Of a DNA stretch of 64,000 bases, positions 53,668-62,685 are shown in pieces. Source of the DNA: Mycolicibacterium gilvum (GTDB lineage: Bacteria > Actinomycetota > Actinomycetes > Mycobacteriales > Mycobacteriaceae). The position numbers and the translations under genes are program-made. Numbering within the stretch: position 1 is the first letter of the stretch; every line of letters begins with the position of its first letter. The stretch covers positions 4,774,001-4,838,000 of the forward strand of contig NZ_UGQM01000001.1 in the NCBI RefSeq assembly GCF_900454025.1. The letters are read 5' to 3'. The notes under the pieces were generated by a model, which was not told where the DNA came from, did no database searches, and saw only the letters and a list, made by a program, of their open reading frames with translations.

Positions 53668-55019
53668 TAGAGGACGGCGGCTTCCCTGCGTTCGGTGATC
53701 GGGGCTGCGAGCCGCTGCTCGTCGCAGATGCGCTGCAGCCTCTCCAGTGTCGCGTCCAGCCCCGGCCCCAGTCGCGGGCCCGGGGTGAAGGTGGCCGGCA
53801 GATGCCGCATGCCCTGGATCACCCCGATCGTCTCGTAGTGCACCGCCCCGGCCGGGTCACAGTGGAAATCGGGCATCCGGTCGAGGACCGCGGTCAGCAT
53901 CGACTTGAAGACCGTCCGTGCGACGTTCGACCCGATACACCGGTGCACACCGACGCCGAAGCTGAAGTGCCGGTTGCCTTTCCGGTCGAGCAGCACCTCG
54001 TCGGGCCGTTCGAACAGCTCAGGGTCGCGGTTGGCCATCGCCCACGACAGCCACAGCCGCTCCCCCTCTTTGAGCACCACGCCGTCGACCTCGACGTCGG
54101 CCGCCAGTGTCCGACCGTCACCGGGCGCCGGGGTGAAGTACCGCAGGAACTCCTCGGTCGCCGGATTCAGCAGGGTGTCGCGGTCGCGGCTGAGCCGAGT
54201 GCGCTCCTCGGGGTGCTGCGAGAGCCATTCCAGCGCGTGCGCGGTCAGCGCGGTGGTGGTGTCGAATCCCCCGCCGATCAGCAGCATGAGCATGCCCAGG
54301 ATGTCGATGTCGGGTGCGGGTTCGCCGTCGATCCTGATCCTGGCCAGCGCATCGATCAGGCCGGGGCGCGGCGTCTCGCGGATCTCGGCGACGTGACGCA
54401 TCATCTCCATCGCCGACGCCACGGCCAGCTCGGTGACCTCGCGGTATTCCGGCGATTCGGCCGGGGTGTACACCGACGCGTGCGCGGGTTCGCAGTAGAT
54501 CTGCCAGTCCTTCAACGGCACGCCGAGCAGGCCGAGGGTCAGCACTGCCGGGACGATGTTGGCCAGGTCGTCGACGAAGTCGATCCGTCCGTCTTCGATC
54601 TTCTCGTCCAGGCAGGCCTTGACGATCTCGTCGACCACGGGCACCCAGCGCTGCACCGCCGCGGGTGACAGGTAGCCGTTCAGCGGCGTGCGGTATTCGC
54701 GGTGCTCGGGATCGTCCATCTCGAGCATGCCGCCACGGAAGGTCACGCTCGTGTCCCCGCGGGGGATGTTGATCCCTGTGTAGCCCTTGCGCTCGCCGGT
54801 CACGTCGTTGTCGTTGGAGACGTGCGGGCACCGCGCGAGTTCGAACACGGCGCGGTTTCCGGCAGCCACCCAGTGACCGCCGTAGGTGTCGGTCCACGCC
54901 AGCGGGCACCGCGCGTGCATCTGTGCCGTGACCGCCTGGAACTGGTCGCGATACTGCGGCGTGTGTCGGTCGAAGTGGAAGGCGTGTTCGGCGCGTCGTC
55001 GATCAAGCTGATCCGACAT
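53667..55019 (-). CDS. Cytochrome P450
   Basis: A full-length P450 of 450 residues. The I-helix oxygen-activation motif is GGGFDTTT (249-256), the ExxR is Glu290-Arg293 (EEFLRYF), and the heme loop is FSFGVGVHRCIG with Cys361 as ligand. There is no membrane anchor, so it is a soluble class I enzyme that needs a ferredoxin and reductase, neither of which is adjacent. The GGGFDT motif has Gly where many have Ala/Gly-Gly-x-Asp/Glu-Thr, which is normal. The substrate is unknown. The gene is not in the M. tuberculosis order around pgi that I recall, so it is a lineage-specific insertion. Confidence 0.93.
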   Translation of the reverse strand: MSDQLDRRRAEHAFHFDRHTPQYRDQFQAVTAQMHARCPLAWTDTYGGHWVAAGNRAVFELARCPHVSNDNDVTGERKGYTGINIPRGDTSVTFRGGMLEMDDPEHREYRTPLNGYLSPAAVQRWVPVVDEIVKACLDEKIEDGRIDFVDDLANIVPAVLTLGLLGVPLKDWQIYCEPAHASVYTPAESPEYREVTELAVASAMEMMRHVAEIRETPRPGLIDALARIRIDGEPAPDIDILGMLMLLIGGGFDTTTALTAHALEWLSQHPEERTRLSRDRDTLLNPATEEFLRYFTPAPGDGRTLAADVEVDGVVLKEGERLWLSWAMANRDPELFERPDEVLLDRKGNRHFSFGVGVHRCIGSNVARTVFKSMLTAVLDRMPDFHCDPAGAVHYETIGVIQGMRHLPATFTPGPRLGPGLDATLERLQRICDEQRLAAPITERREAAVL

Positions 55020-55079
55020 CCCTCGAGGGTAGGAAACCCGGCCCGCGAGAGATGACAGTTCGGCGAGATTGCCTACTGG

Positions 55080-55829
55080 TCAGGCGAAATACTTGGTGAA
55101 CCTCGGCGGAAGGACCTTCATCACCTCGACCAGAGGCCACCACGGCCAGCCCGGGACCACGGCGCGGCCCTTCTCCTTCTCGATCGCGTCGACCATCGCC
55201 TTGACGCCGGTCTCGTTGTCGACCATCAGCATCGTCGAGTTCGACTTCGCGGTCATCTCGGACTCGATGTAGCCGGGCTCCAGCACGGTGATCTTGATCG
55301 GGCCGGACGGGTACTCGGCCCGCAGCGATTCACCGAGGGAGGTCACGCCGGCCTTGCTCGCCGAGTAGGCCGCCTTGAAGCCGGGCACACCGACGTTGCC
55401 CAGCACCGACGACACGAGCACCAGGTGTCCGGCGCCCGCTGCCTTGAACATCTCCAGCGCGGTCTCGATCTGCACGAGCGCCGCGACCAGGTTGGTCTCG
55501 AGGGTGGCCTTGTTGGCCCACATCTTGCCGCCGCCCAGCGGATACCCCTTGCCGATGCCGGCGTTGACGATCACGCAGTCGATGCCGCCGAGTTCGTCGC
55601 TGAGCTCGGTGAAGACCTTCGGCACCTGCTCGTGGTCGTTGACATCGAGCGCCGCGACGGCGACCTTGATGTTCGGGAAGTCGGCCAGCAGCTGGGTCCG
55701 CAGTTCGTCGAGGTTGTCGAGCCGGCGCGCGCACAGCGCGAGGTCGCGTCCCTTGGCGGCGAACTGCCGGGCCATCCCGGCGCCGAGCCCGGAGCTCGCG
55801 CCGGTGATCAAGATCTTCTGCCGAGTCAT
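55080..55829 (-). CDS. SDR family oxidoreductase (Rv0945-type)
   Basis: A 249-residue SDR. The cofactor loop is TGASSGLGAGMA (9-20), ARRLDNLDEL favours NADP, NAGIG is near 90-94, and the catalytic set lies in VSSVLGNVGVPGFKAAYSASKAGV. The C-terminal region ends WWPLVEVMKVLPPRFTKYFA, which is hydrophobic and may attach to the membrane. It is the orthologue of Rv0945 by position (pgi neighbourhood, next to the Fpg/Nei gene). Substrate unknown. Confidence 0.9.
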   Translation of the reverse strand: MTRQKILITGASSGLGAGMARQFAAKGRDLALCARRLDNLDELRTQLLADFPNIKVAVAALDVNDHEQVPKVFTELSDELGGIDCVIVNAGIGKGYPLGGGKMWANKATLETNLVAALVQIETALEMFKAAGAGHLVLVSSVLGNVGVPGFKAAYSASKAGVTSLGESLRAEYPSGPIKITVLEPGYIESEMTAKSNSTMLMVDNETGVKAMVDAIEKEKGRAVVPGWPWWPLVEVMKVLPPRFTKYFA

Positions 55830-55941
55830 GCCGGAAGGATAACCGAGTTAGACAACTCTCGATAAATCGCCGAAACTGCGTTCCGGCCGCTCGAAGTGCG
55901 GGTGCGGACCTGCTGGAATGCACGTTCGGCGCCGCGGGCGG

Positions 55942-56805
55942 TCATTTCAGCAGCCGGGACATCCTGCGGTCGGCGAGCACCTTGCCGCCCGTCTGGCACG
56001 TCGCGCAGTACTGGAACGACTTGTCGGCGAACGACACCTCCCGCACGGTGTCCCCGCAGACCGGGCACGGCAGCCCGGTGCGGGCGTGCACGCGCAGCCC
56101 GGACCGTTTCTCGCCCTTCAGCGTCGCGGCCTGCTGCCCGACCGACCGGGTCACCGCGTCGGTGAGCACCGTGATCATCGCGTCGTACAGGTCGGCGCGC
56201 TGCGCCTCGGTGAGCTTGTTGGCCGTCGCGAACGGAGAGAGCCTCGCGACGTGCAGGATCTCGTCGCTGTAGGCGTTGCCGATGCCGGAGATGACCTTCT
56301 GGTCGGTGATGACGGTCTTGATGCGGCCCGACTCCCCCGAGAGCATCTCGGTGAACGCCGGCAGCGTCAGCGACAACGCGTCCGGCCCCAGCGACGCGAT
56401 CTGCGGCACCGCCAGAGGATCGGTGACCAGCCACACCGCGAGGCGTTTCTGGGTTCCGGCCTCGGTCAGGTCGTATCCGGGCGCCTCACCGGGCGTCCCG
56501 AGGTGCACCCGCAGCGCGATCGGCCCCTTGCCGGGCTTGAGTGGCGCGGCGGCGAGCTTGTCCGACCAGCGCAACCACCCGGCCCGGGACAGATGGGTGA
56601 TCAGGTGCAGGTCACCGGCCTGCAGGCCGAGGTACTTGCCCCACCGGTTGGCGGCGGTGACCTCCCGGCCGACGAGCGCGGACACCGGCGGATCGAACGT
56701 CTTGAGCACCGACAGGGACGCGACGTCGACCCGGCCGACGGTCAGACCGACGGCGTGGCGGCGCAGGTGGTCGGCGAGCGCTTCGACCTCGGGCAACTCG
56801 GGCAT
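55942..56805 (-). CDS. Fpg/Nei-family DNA glycosylase (Rv0944-type)
   Basis: The ATG at 56805 gives 287 residues. MPELPEVEAL supplies the N-terminal Pro2 nucleophile and Glu3. A central helix-two-turn-helix is present (QKVISGIGNAYSDEILHVARLSPF), and the C-terminal zinc finger has CPVC and CATC (about 245-267). It excises oxidised bases by a lyase mechanism. In M. tuberculosis Rv0944 the N-terminal domain is truncated as I remember, while here all key parts are present. It starts 5 bases after the stop of the small membrane-protein gene, so the two are coupled. Confidence 0.93.
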   Translation of the reverse strand: MPELPEVEALADHLRRHAVGLTVGRVDVASLSVLKTFDPPVSALVGREVTAANRWGKYLGLQAGDLHLITHLSRAGWLRWSDKLAAAPLKPGKGPIALRVHLGTPGEAPGYDLTEAGTQKRLAVWLVTDPLAVPQIASLGPDALSLTLPAFTEMLSGESGRIKTVITDQKVISGIGNAYSDEILHVARLSPFATANKLTEAQRADLYDAMITVLTDAVTRSVGQQAATLKGEKRSGLRVHARTGLPCPVCGDTVREVSFADKSFQYCATCQTGGKVLADRRMSRLLK

Positions 56806-56810
56806 GCCAC

Positions 56811-57203
56811 TCAGTCTGCCTGGACGATCAACGACAGAAGCCAACTCACGACCGAGAGCACGATGGCGGCCCAGATCGCCGTCCACCAGAAGTCGTCGAT
56901 GGCGAGGCCCCAGTGGGTGGTGTGCTCGGTGATCCACGACGTGATCCACAGCATGAACGCGTTGATCACCACGTGGAACAGTCCGAGCGTCAGGATGTAG
57001 AGCGGAATCGACACGATCTGCACGATCGGCTTGATGACGGCGTTGACCACGCCGAAGATCACCGCGACGACGAAGATGACGCCGATGCGCGCCGCGGTCG
57101 ACTCCCCTCCGACGAACTCGATGCCGGGCACCAGCAGCGTCACCACCCAGAGCGCGACGCCGGTGAGTCCGGCGCGCAACAGAAGCGATCCCATGCCGAT
57201 CAT
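56811..57203 (-). CDS. Four-TMS phage-holin-superfamily membrane protein (PF04020-type)
   Basis: The ATG at 57203 is preferred (GGGGGTGG just upstream); one at 57194 is a close alternative. The 130-residue protein has four membrane helices: LLLRAGLTGVALWVVTLLVP, IGVIFVVAVIFGVVNAVIKP, LYILTLGLFHVVINAFMLWI and WWTAIWAAIVLSVVSWLLSL. The NAVIKPI...LTLGLFHVVINAF segment is the DUF360/PF04020 hallmark. Despite the superfamily name it is common in cellular genomes and need not be of phage origin. Function unknown. Confidence 0.85.
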   Translation of the reverse strand: MIGMGSLLLRAGLTGVALWVVTLLVPGIEFVGGESTAARIGVIFVVAVIFGVVNAVIKPIVQIVSIPLYILTLGLFHVVINAFMLWITSWITEHTTHWGLAIDDFWWTAIWAAIVLSVVSWLLSLIVQAD

Positions 57204-57423
57204 GATCCACCCCCGGTGCGCACCGGCGCGCGCGGACGACGACCGTTCGCATCGCCGGCACCTCGGCCGCAGGGCACGCACCACGGCGACGTTCGCCGAC
57301 AGCCGATGTAGCGAGTCCGAATAGCCTTGGCAGACAGGATGTTCGGCCCCACTCATCCCCAACAGTCGCCGGGCGGACAGCGAACGGACTCCACGCACCT
57401 CGTTGCGCGCATTCCGTGGCGGG

Positions 57424-57447
57424 CATACTAGAACGTGTTCTAGTATG
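57424..57447. promoter_or_regulatory. Extended perfect KstR-type palindrome upstream of the second LLM gene
   Basis: The half-site CATACTAGAAC is mirrored by GTTCTAGTATG around a central GT, a perfect palindrome with 11-base arms. The core fits TNNAACNNGTTNNA. It ends 25 bases before the GTG start of the LLM gene. It is the strongest of the three KstR-type boxes. Confidence 0.82.
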
Positions 57448-57472
57448 CGGTCACCGACGAGCAGGAGACGAC

Positions 57473-58345
57473 GTGCGATTCACCTTTGCCGAAGCGATGA
57501 CCGATCCGACGTATTACATCCCGCTGGCGAAGGCCGCCGAGGCCGCCGGCTATCACGCGATGACGATCCCGGACAGCATCGCCTATCCGTTCGAGTCGGA
57601 TTCGAAGTATCCGTACACCCCCGACGGCAACCGTGAGTTCCTCGACGGCAAGGCGTTCATCGAGTCGTTCGTACTGACCGCAGCGCTGTGCGCGGTGACG
57701 ACGAAGCTGCACTTCAACCACTTCGTGCTCAAGTTGCCGATCCGGCCGCCGGCGCTGGTCGCCAAGCAGGCCGGTTCGCTGGCGGCGCTGTTCGACAACC
57801 GTCTCGGACTGGGAGTGGGCACCAGCCCGTGGCCGGAGGACTACGAATTGCTCAACGTCCCGTTCGCCCGGCGCGGCAAGCGGATGGACGAGTGCATCGA
57901 CATCATCAGGGGCCTCACTTCGGGCGACTACTTCGAGTACCACGGCGAGTTCTACGACATCCCGAAGACGAAGATGACGCCCGCGCCGTCCAAGCCGGTG
58001 CCCATCCTCATCGGCGGGCACGCCGACGCGGCACTGCGCCGGGCGGCCCGCAACGACGGGTGGATGCACGGCGGCGGCGATCCGGAGGAAATCGACGCGC
58101 TGCTGGCCAAGCTCACCCGGTTCCGCGACGAGGCCGGTACGGCGGGTGCAGACGATTACCAGATCCACGTGATCTCGCTGGACGCCTACTCCCTCGACGG
58201 CATCAAGCGTCTCGAGGACAAGGGGGTCACCGACGTGATCGTCGGTTTCCGGATCCCCTACATCACAGGACAGGACACCGAACCGTTGGAGACGAAGATC
58301 CGCAATCTGGAGATGTTCGCCGAGAACGTCATCGCCAAGGCCTGA
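57473..58345 (+). CDS. LLM-class F420-dependent oxidoreductase (Rv0940c-type)
   Basis: The GTG at 57473, with AGGAG seven bases upstream, gives 290 residues; longer frames run through the palindrome and are not used. VRFTFAEAMTDPTYYIPLAK opens the barrel, then ALVAKQAGSLAALFDNRLGLGVGTSPWPEDYEL, and PVPILIGGHADAALRRAARNDGW near the end. The KstR-type operator directly upstream points to a sterol-degradation role, and Rv0940c is in that regulon as I recall. It converges with the glycosyltransferase. Confidence 0.88.
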   Translation: MRFTFAEAMTDPTYYIPLAKAAEAAGYHAMTIPDSIAYPFESDSKYPYTPDGNREFLDGKAFIESFVLTAALCAVTTKLHFNHFVLKLPIRPPALVAKQAGSLAALFDNRLGLGVGTSPWPEDYELLNVPFARRGKRMDECIDIIRGLTSGDYFEYHGEFYDIPKTKMTPAPSKPVPILIGGHADAALRRAARNDGWMHGGGDPEEIDALLAKLTRFRDEAGTAGADDYQIHVISLDAYSLDGIKRLEDKGVTDVIVGFRIPYITGQDTEPLETKIRNLEMFAENVIAKA

Positions 58346-58348
58346 CGC

Positions 58349-59632
58349 TCAGGCGTCCGCGCACCGCTTGAGGACGCTTGCGATCGCGTCGATCGGCGTC
58401 GACGCCTCGATGACGGTGCGCAGCTTCCCGGCGGCCTCCCGGTAGCGGTCGTCGCGACGGACGGCGTCCACCGCGGCGCGGATCGCCGCGGCCGACGGTG
58501 ACGAGGTGCCGAGGTCTATCCCGACGCCGGTGTAGGCCACGCGCGCGGCGACCTCCGCCTTGTCGGACGTCTCGCCGGCGACGATCAGCGGCACACCGTG
58601 GCCGAGGGCGTACTGGACGCCGCCGTATCCCCCGTTGGTGATCATCACATCGACGTTCGGAAGCAGCGCCGAGTACGGAATCCATTCCGCGACACGCACA
58701 TTGGACGGGATGCGGTCGGCGATCCGCTGGCCTGCGCGACCGCCGGTGGTGGCGACGACGAGCACATCGTCGAGGTCTTCGAGCGCTTCGAAGGTCGGGC
58801 CGATCAGCTGGTTGAGGTCGGTGTTGTCGAATGTGCCCTGGGTGACGTGCACGACCGTCGTCCCGTCCCGCTCGATCTCCCCCCACCACGGAGGCGGCAC
58901 GAATCCGGCTGTCCCGTCCGGCAATACCGGGCCGACGTACTCGACCGTCGCGGGGAGGTCGCTGCGGGGATATTCGAAGTCCCGCACCGAGAGCTGCAGG
59001 ATGCCGTCGGCGAGGCGAGGCCAGTCGCTGATGAAGACCGGCGACCTGCCGCAGCCGGCCCGCCGCAGCGCGCGGTCGAACCGTCGCTGGCTGGCGCGCA
59101 TGATGACCCGGTGCGCGACCGCGGTCATCTGCGTGTAGTCGACCCCCGCCTCGGGTTGCCACGCCATCCCGAACGGCGGCGTGTCGGTGCTGGAGATGGT
59201 CAGCGGCCCGACCCCGCACACCACCACCGGTGGACGGGGCTCGTCGGCCAGCAGCATCGGCAGCACACCGGTGAAGGTCACGTCGGCCACCACCGCGTCA
59301 CACCTCGTGACGGCCAGCGCCGAGGCCAGCGAGTCCGCTTCTGCGGCAAGCGGTCTGGCGAAGATGGTGTCGAGCTCGGCACGGCCCAGCCAGAATCGCC
59401 GCACCGCCGGGGGCATCCTGCGCATCAGAACGGGCGCAGCGGCCGGCGGGTCGATCACCACGCTGTCGGGCAGGCACAGCATCTGCAACCCTGCGGCCTC
59501 GACGAGGTCGGCGTACTCCGCAGCGGTCAGGATCGTCACCTCGTGGCCGAGGGACTGCAGTCCGGCCCCGACGTCGACCATAGGCATCACGTGCCCCCGG
59601 AGTGGGCTTACGGCAAGCAGATAATGCGCCAA
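58349..59632 (-). CDS. GT1-family glycosyltransferase (UGT/MGT-like)
   Basis: A 427-residue GT-B enzyme. The N-terminal half has SPLRGHVMPMVDVGAGLQSLG, and the C-terminal donor site is EWIPYSALLPNVDVMITNGGYGGVQYALGHGVPLIVAG, equivalent to the HxGxxxx motif with Asn replacing the usual His (TNGGYGG). It should transfer a nucleotide sugar to a lipid or small molecule. It is divergent from crtE across 374 bp. Its position beside carotenoid genes suggests, but does not prove, a carotenoid glycosyltransferase. Confidence 0.85.
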   Translation of the reverse strand: MAHYLLAVSPLRGHVMPMVDVGAGLQSLGHEVTILTAAEYADLVEAAGLQMLCLPDSVVIDPPAAAPVLMRRMPPAVRRFWLGRAELDTIFARPLAAEADSLASALAVTRCDAVVADVTFTGVLPMLLADEPRPPVVVCGVGPLTISSTDTPPFGMAWQPEAGVDYTQMTAVAHRVIMRASQRRFDRALRRAGCGRSPVFISDWPRLADGILQLSVRDFEYPRSDLPATVEYVGPVLPDGTAGFVPPPWWGEIERDGTTVVHVTQGTFDNTDLNQLIGPTFEALEDLDDVLVVATTGGRAGQRIADRIPSNVRVAEWIPYSALLPNVDVMITNGGYGGVQYALGHGVPLIVAGETSDKAEVAARVAYTGVGIDLGTSSPSAAAIRAAVDAVRRDDRYREAAGKLRTVIEASTPIDAIASVLKRCADA

Positions 59633-60006
59633 ACCTCATCCTTTGCTGCTGTGGAGCAGGCGCTCCCGTTCCCGGCGCGTACCGCTGAAATTACCCGAGC
59701 CGCAGGTGCGCGCCACGTCGTGCACATCTGACCCTACGTAACCCGTCACAGATATGTCATAACCGGTTTCCGGCATTCCACCAGGCCGCCGGCAAGCCTC
59801 CGACCACGGCAAATGCACGTCACGACCGATCAGCGCCGCACGAACGGTCCTGTGGCGCTACACAACTGACGCGGTAACACTATCTCCATGTCGGTGGGAG
59901 ATGCGCGCGAGTTGAGTCGGCACCGTGGACGGGCACCTGGAACGGACCCGATCGCACGACAACGCCGATGCTTAGACGTCACGCTATTGGGTAATTCCCC
60001 GCTCTG
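59633..60006. other. Divergent region between the glycosyltransferase and carotenoid operon
   Basis: A 374-bp stretch with no supported gene. It must carry both promoters. GGGTAA at 59989-59994 resembles a SigF -10 for crtE, but no GTTT-type -35 is at the right distance. On the other strand GGTTA-N15-GGGTTA (about 59749-59774) is an equally weak match for the glycosyltransferase. I see no repressor palindrome. Confidence 0.45.
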
Positions 60007-61161
60007 ATGACACCCGGTGCTCGACCCTCAACCGACGGTGGTCAGATGCGGACGGTCAACGGTTACGCGACGTCGACGTTTTCGGCCACCGGCATCGCGT
60101 CGCGTCACGACCTGAGATGGCACTCCGACATCCGTGACCGCGTACTGGCCGCGATCACCGAGTTCGTCGACGCACGGTGCGCCGCCGCGCTGGTCGGCGG
60201 ACCTGTCGACGTGGCCGAGGACGTGCTGCGCGGGCTGCTCGCCGACGGCAAGTGTCTCCGCTCGACGTTCCTCTACGTGGGCTGGCGGTGCGGCGCCGAC
60301 GGCACGGATGCGGCGATCCGGGCGGCGGCCAGCCTGGAGTTCCTGCACGCGTTCGCGCTGATGCAGGACGACGTGATGGACGAATCCCCGATGCGCCGCG
60401 GGCGGCCCACCGCGCACCGGGCGTTCGCCGGGTGGCACCACGCCCACGGACTGTCCGGATCGTCGACCCGGTTCGGGGAGTCCGCCGCGGTGCTGCTGGC
60501 CGACCTGTGCCTGGTGTGGGCCGAGCAGATGCTGCGCGAGAGCGGAGTGGACGCGGCGGCACTGGATCGCGCCTGGCCCCGCTACGACACGATGCGCACC
60601 GAGCTGGCCGTCGGCCAGTTCGCCGACCTCGTGAACGACACGGCCGCGTTCCCGTCGCTGGACGCCGTCCTTGACGTCGCGCGCCGCAAGTCCGGCAATT
60701 ACACGGTGCGACGCCCGCTGGAGATCGGTGCCGCGCTGGCCGGATGCGACGAGCGCCAGCTCAGCGCGCTGGGCGGGTACGGCAGCGCGGTCGGCGAAGC
60801 CTTCCAGATGCGCGACGACCTGCTGGGCGTGTTCGGCTCCCCCCAGACCACCGGCAAACCCGCGGGCGACGATCTCGCCGCCCGAAAAGCGACGTCCGTG
60901 GTGGCCGCGTCCTACCAGCTGGCCAACGACACCCAACGTCGGCGCCTGGGCGCGCTGATGACCGGGGGCCACCTCACCCCGGCGGACATCACCCACTGGC
61001 AGAACCTGATCGCCGAGACCGGCGCCGTCGAATGGATTGAAGAGTTGATCGAACGAAGGCTCACCTGGGCCCTGGACAGTCTGGACACCGCAGACTTCGA
61101 CGGTGAGGCGCGCAACGCGCTCGCCACGATGGCCGCGGCCTGCACCGAGCGGGTGGCGTGA
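60007..61161 (+). CDS. crtE: Geranylgeranyl diphosphate synthase (polyprenyl synthetase)
   Basis: A 384-residue prenyl transferase. The first aspartate-rich motif is DDVMD (121-125, LMQDDVMDESPMRRGRP), the second is DDLLGVFG, as in actinobacterial GGPP synthases, with KATSVVAASYQLA later. It makes geranylgeranyl diphosphate for carotenoids. Starts at 60007 or 60049 (GGTGGTCAG upstream) are both possible. The stop overlaps crtI by four bases, so crtE-crtI-crtB are one operon. Confidence 0.92.
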   Translation: MTPGARPSTDGGQMRTVNGYATSTFSATGIASRHDLRWHSDIRDRVLAAITEFVDARCAAALVGGPVDVAEDVLRGLLADGKCLRSTFLYVGWRCGADGTDAAIRAAASLEFLHAFALMQDDVMDESPMRRGRPTAHRAFAGWHHAHGLSGSSTRFGESAAVLLADLCLVWAEQMLRESGVDAAALDRAWPRYDTMRTELAVGQFADLVNDTAAFPSLDAVLDVARRKSGNYTVRRPLEIGAALAGCDERQLSALGGYGSAVGEAFQMRDDLLGVFGSPQTTGKPAGDDLAARKATSVVAASYQLANDTQRRRLGALMTGGHLTPADITHWQNLIAETGAVEWIEELIERRLTWALDSLDTADFDGEARNALATMAAACTERVA

Positions 61162-62672
61162 TGAGGTCGGTGCCGGGTTCCACCGACCGCGTCGTCGTCG
61201 TCGGGGCCGGACTGGCCGGACTGTCGGCCGCCATGCATCTGGCCGGACGCGGCCGCCAGGTCACCGTCGTCGAACGCGATCCCCACCCGGGCGGCCGGAT
61301 GGGCCGCGCCGACGTGAACGGGTACCTGCTCGACACCGGGCCCACCGTGCTGACCATGCCCGACATCATCGACGAGACGTTCGCGGCGCTCGGTGAGACG
61401 ACCTCGGACCGCGTGCATCTGGATCCGGTGCTGCCCGCCTACCGCGCCTCCTTCGCCGACGGTACGAGCCTGGACGTCCACACCGACGCGGCCGCGATGA
61501 GCGCCGAGATCGAACGCTTCGCCGGACCCGAGGAGGCCGCCGGGTACGCGCGGATGCGCCAGTGGCTGAGCAAGCTCTACGAGCTGGAGTTCAACGGTTT
61601 CATCAACGCGAACTTCGACTCGCCGCTGTCGCTGGTGACCCCGCAGCTCGCGCGCCTGGCCGCCATCGGCGGCTTCCGCCGCTGGGAGCCGATGATCCGG
61701 CGCTTCCTCAGCGACGAGAGGCTGCTGCGCGTCTTCACCTTCCAGGCGCTCTACGTCGGTGTGCCGCCGAAGCGGGCGTTGGCCGCCTATGCGGTGATCG
61801 CCTACATGGACACCGTGTCGGGCGTGTACTTCCCGCGCGGCGGCATGCGCGCCCTCCCCGACGCGATGGCCGCCGCGGCCGCCGACGCCGGCGTCGAGTT
61901 CCGTTACGACGCACCGGTTTCGGCTCTTGAGCGATCCGGCTCGCGGGTCACCGCCGTGCGCACCGTCACCGGCGAGCGCATCCCGGCCGACGCCGTGGTG
62001 CTCACCACGGAACTGCCCGACACCTACCGGCTCCTGGGCCGCACCCCACGCCGCATGGTGCCCCTGCGCCCGGCGCCGTCGGCCGTCGTCGCCCACTTCG
62101 GCACCCGCGCACCCGCACAGGACACCGACGGGTCACACCACACCATCCTGTTCGGCGACGCGTGGGAACGCACCTTCGACGAGATCATCGACCAGGGCCG
62201 GCCGATGGCGGATCCGTCGCTGCTGGTCACCCGTCCCGCACTCGGCGATCCCAGCGTGGCACCGCCCGGCCGCGACCTGCTCTACGTGCTGGCGCCAGCG
62301 CCGAACACCGATGTCGGCCACCGGGATTGGGATGCCGACCAGGACGGCTACACCTCGCACATGCTGGACACGGTCAGAGAACGCATGCCGCACCTCGGGG
62401 ACGACGCCGAGCTGCTGCGGGTCGTGACGCCGCGGGACTGGGCCCGGCAGGGCATGGCGTCGGGCACACCGTTCGCGCTGTCGCACACCTTCGCCCAGAC
62501 CGGCCCGTTCCGCCCGGCCAACACGATCCGCGGGATCGACAACGCGGTGCTGGCCGGCTCCTCTACCGTTCCTGGTGTGGGCATCCCGACCGCGATCGTG
62601 TCCGGCCGACTGGCCGCCGACCGGGTCACCGGGGCCGGGAGTCGGACTCAACCTCGGGTAGTGACGCAATGA
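61158..62672 (+). CDS. crtI: Phytoene desaturase
   Basis: A 504-residue flavoprotein. VVVVGAGLAGLSAAMHLAGRGRQV and VVERDPHPGGRMG form the Rossmann FAD site, DTGPTVLTMPDIID the bacterial CrtI signature, and NAVLAGSSTVPGVGIPTAIVSGRLAADRV the C-terminal carotenoid desaturase signature. It converts phytoene to lycopene in four desaturations. It overlaps crtE by four bases and precedes crtB by 13 bases. Confidence 0.95.
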   Translation: MMRSVPGSTDRVVVVGAGLAGLSAAMHLAGRGRQVTVVERDPHPGGRMGRADVNGYLLDTGPTVLTMPDIIDETFAALGETTSDRVHLDPVLPAYRASFADGTSLDVHTDAAAMSAEIERFAGPEEAAGYARMRQWLSKLYELEFNGFINANFDSPLSLVTPQLARLAAIGGFRRWEPMIRRFLSDERLLRVFTFQALYVGVPPKRALAAYAVIAYMDTVSGVYFPRGGMRALPDAMAAAAADAGVEFRYDAPVSALERSGSRVTAVRTVTGERIPADAVVLTTELPDTYRLLGRTPRRMVPLRPAPSAVVAHFGTRAPAQDTDGSHHTILFGDAWERTFDEIIDQGRPMADPSLLVTRPALGDPSVAPPGRDLLYVLAPAPNTDVGHRDWDADQDGYTSHMLDTVRERMPHLGDDAELLRVVTPRDWARQGMASGTPFALSHTFAQTGPFRPANTIRGIDNAVLAGSSTVPGVGIPTAIVSGRLAADRVTGAGSRTQPRVVTQ

Positions 62673-62685
62673 TTGGGGCGCAACG

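Noticed and set aside
59989..59994. GGGTAA as a SigF -10 box for the carotenoid operon
   Set aside because: No GTTT/GGTTT at the required distance upstream; one hexamer alone is not evidence.
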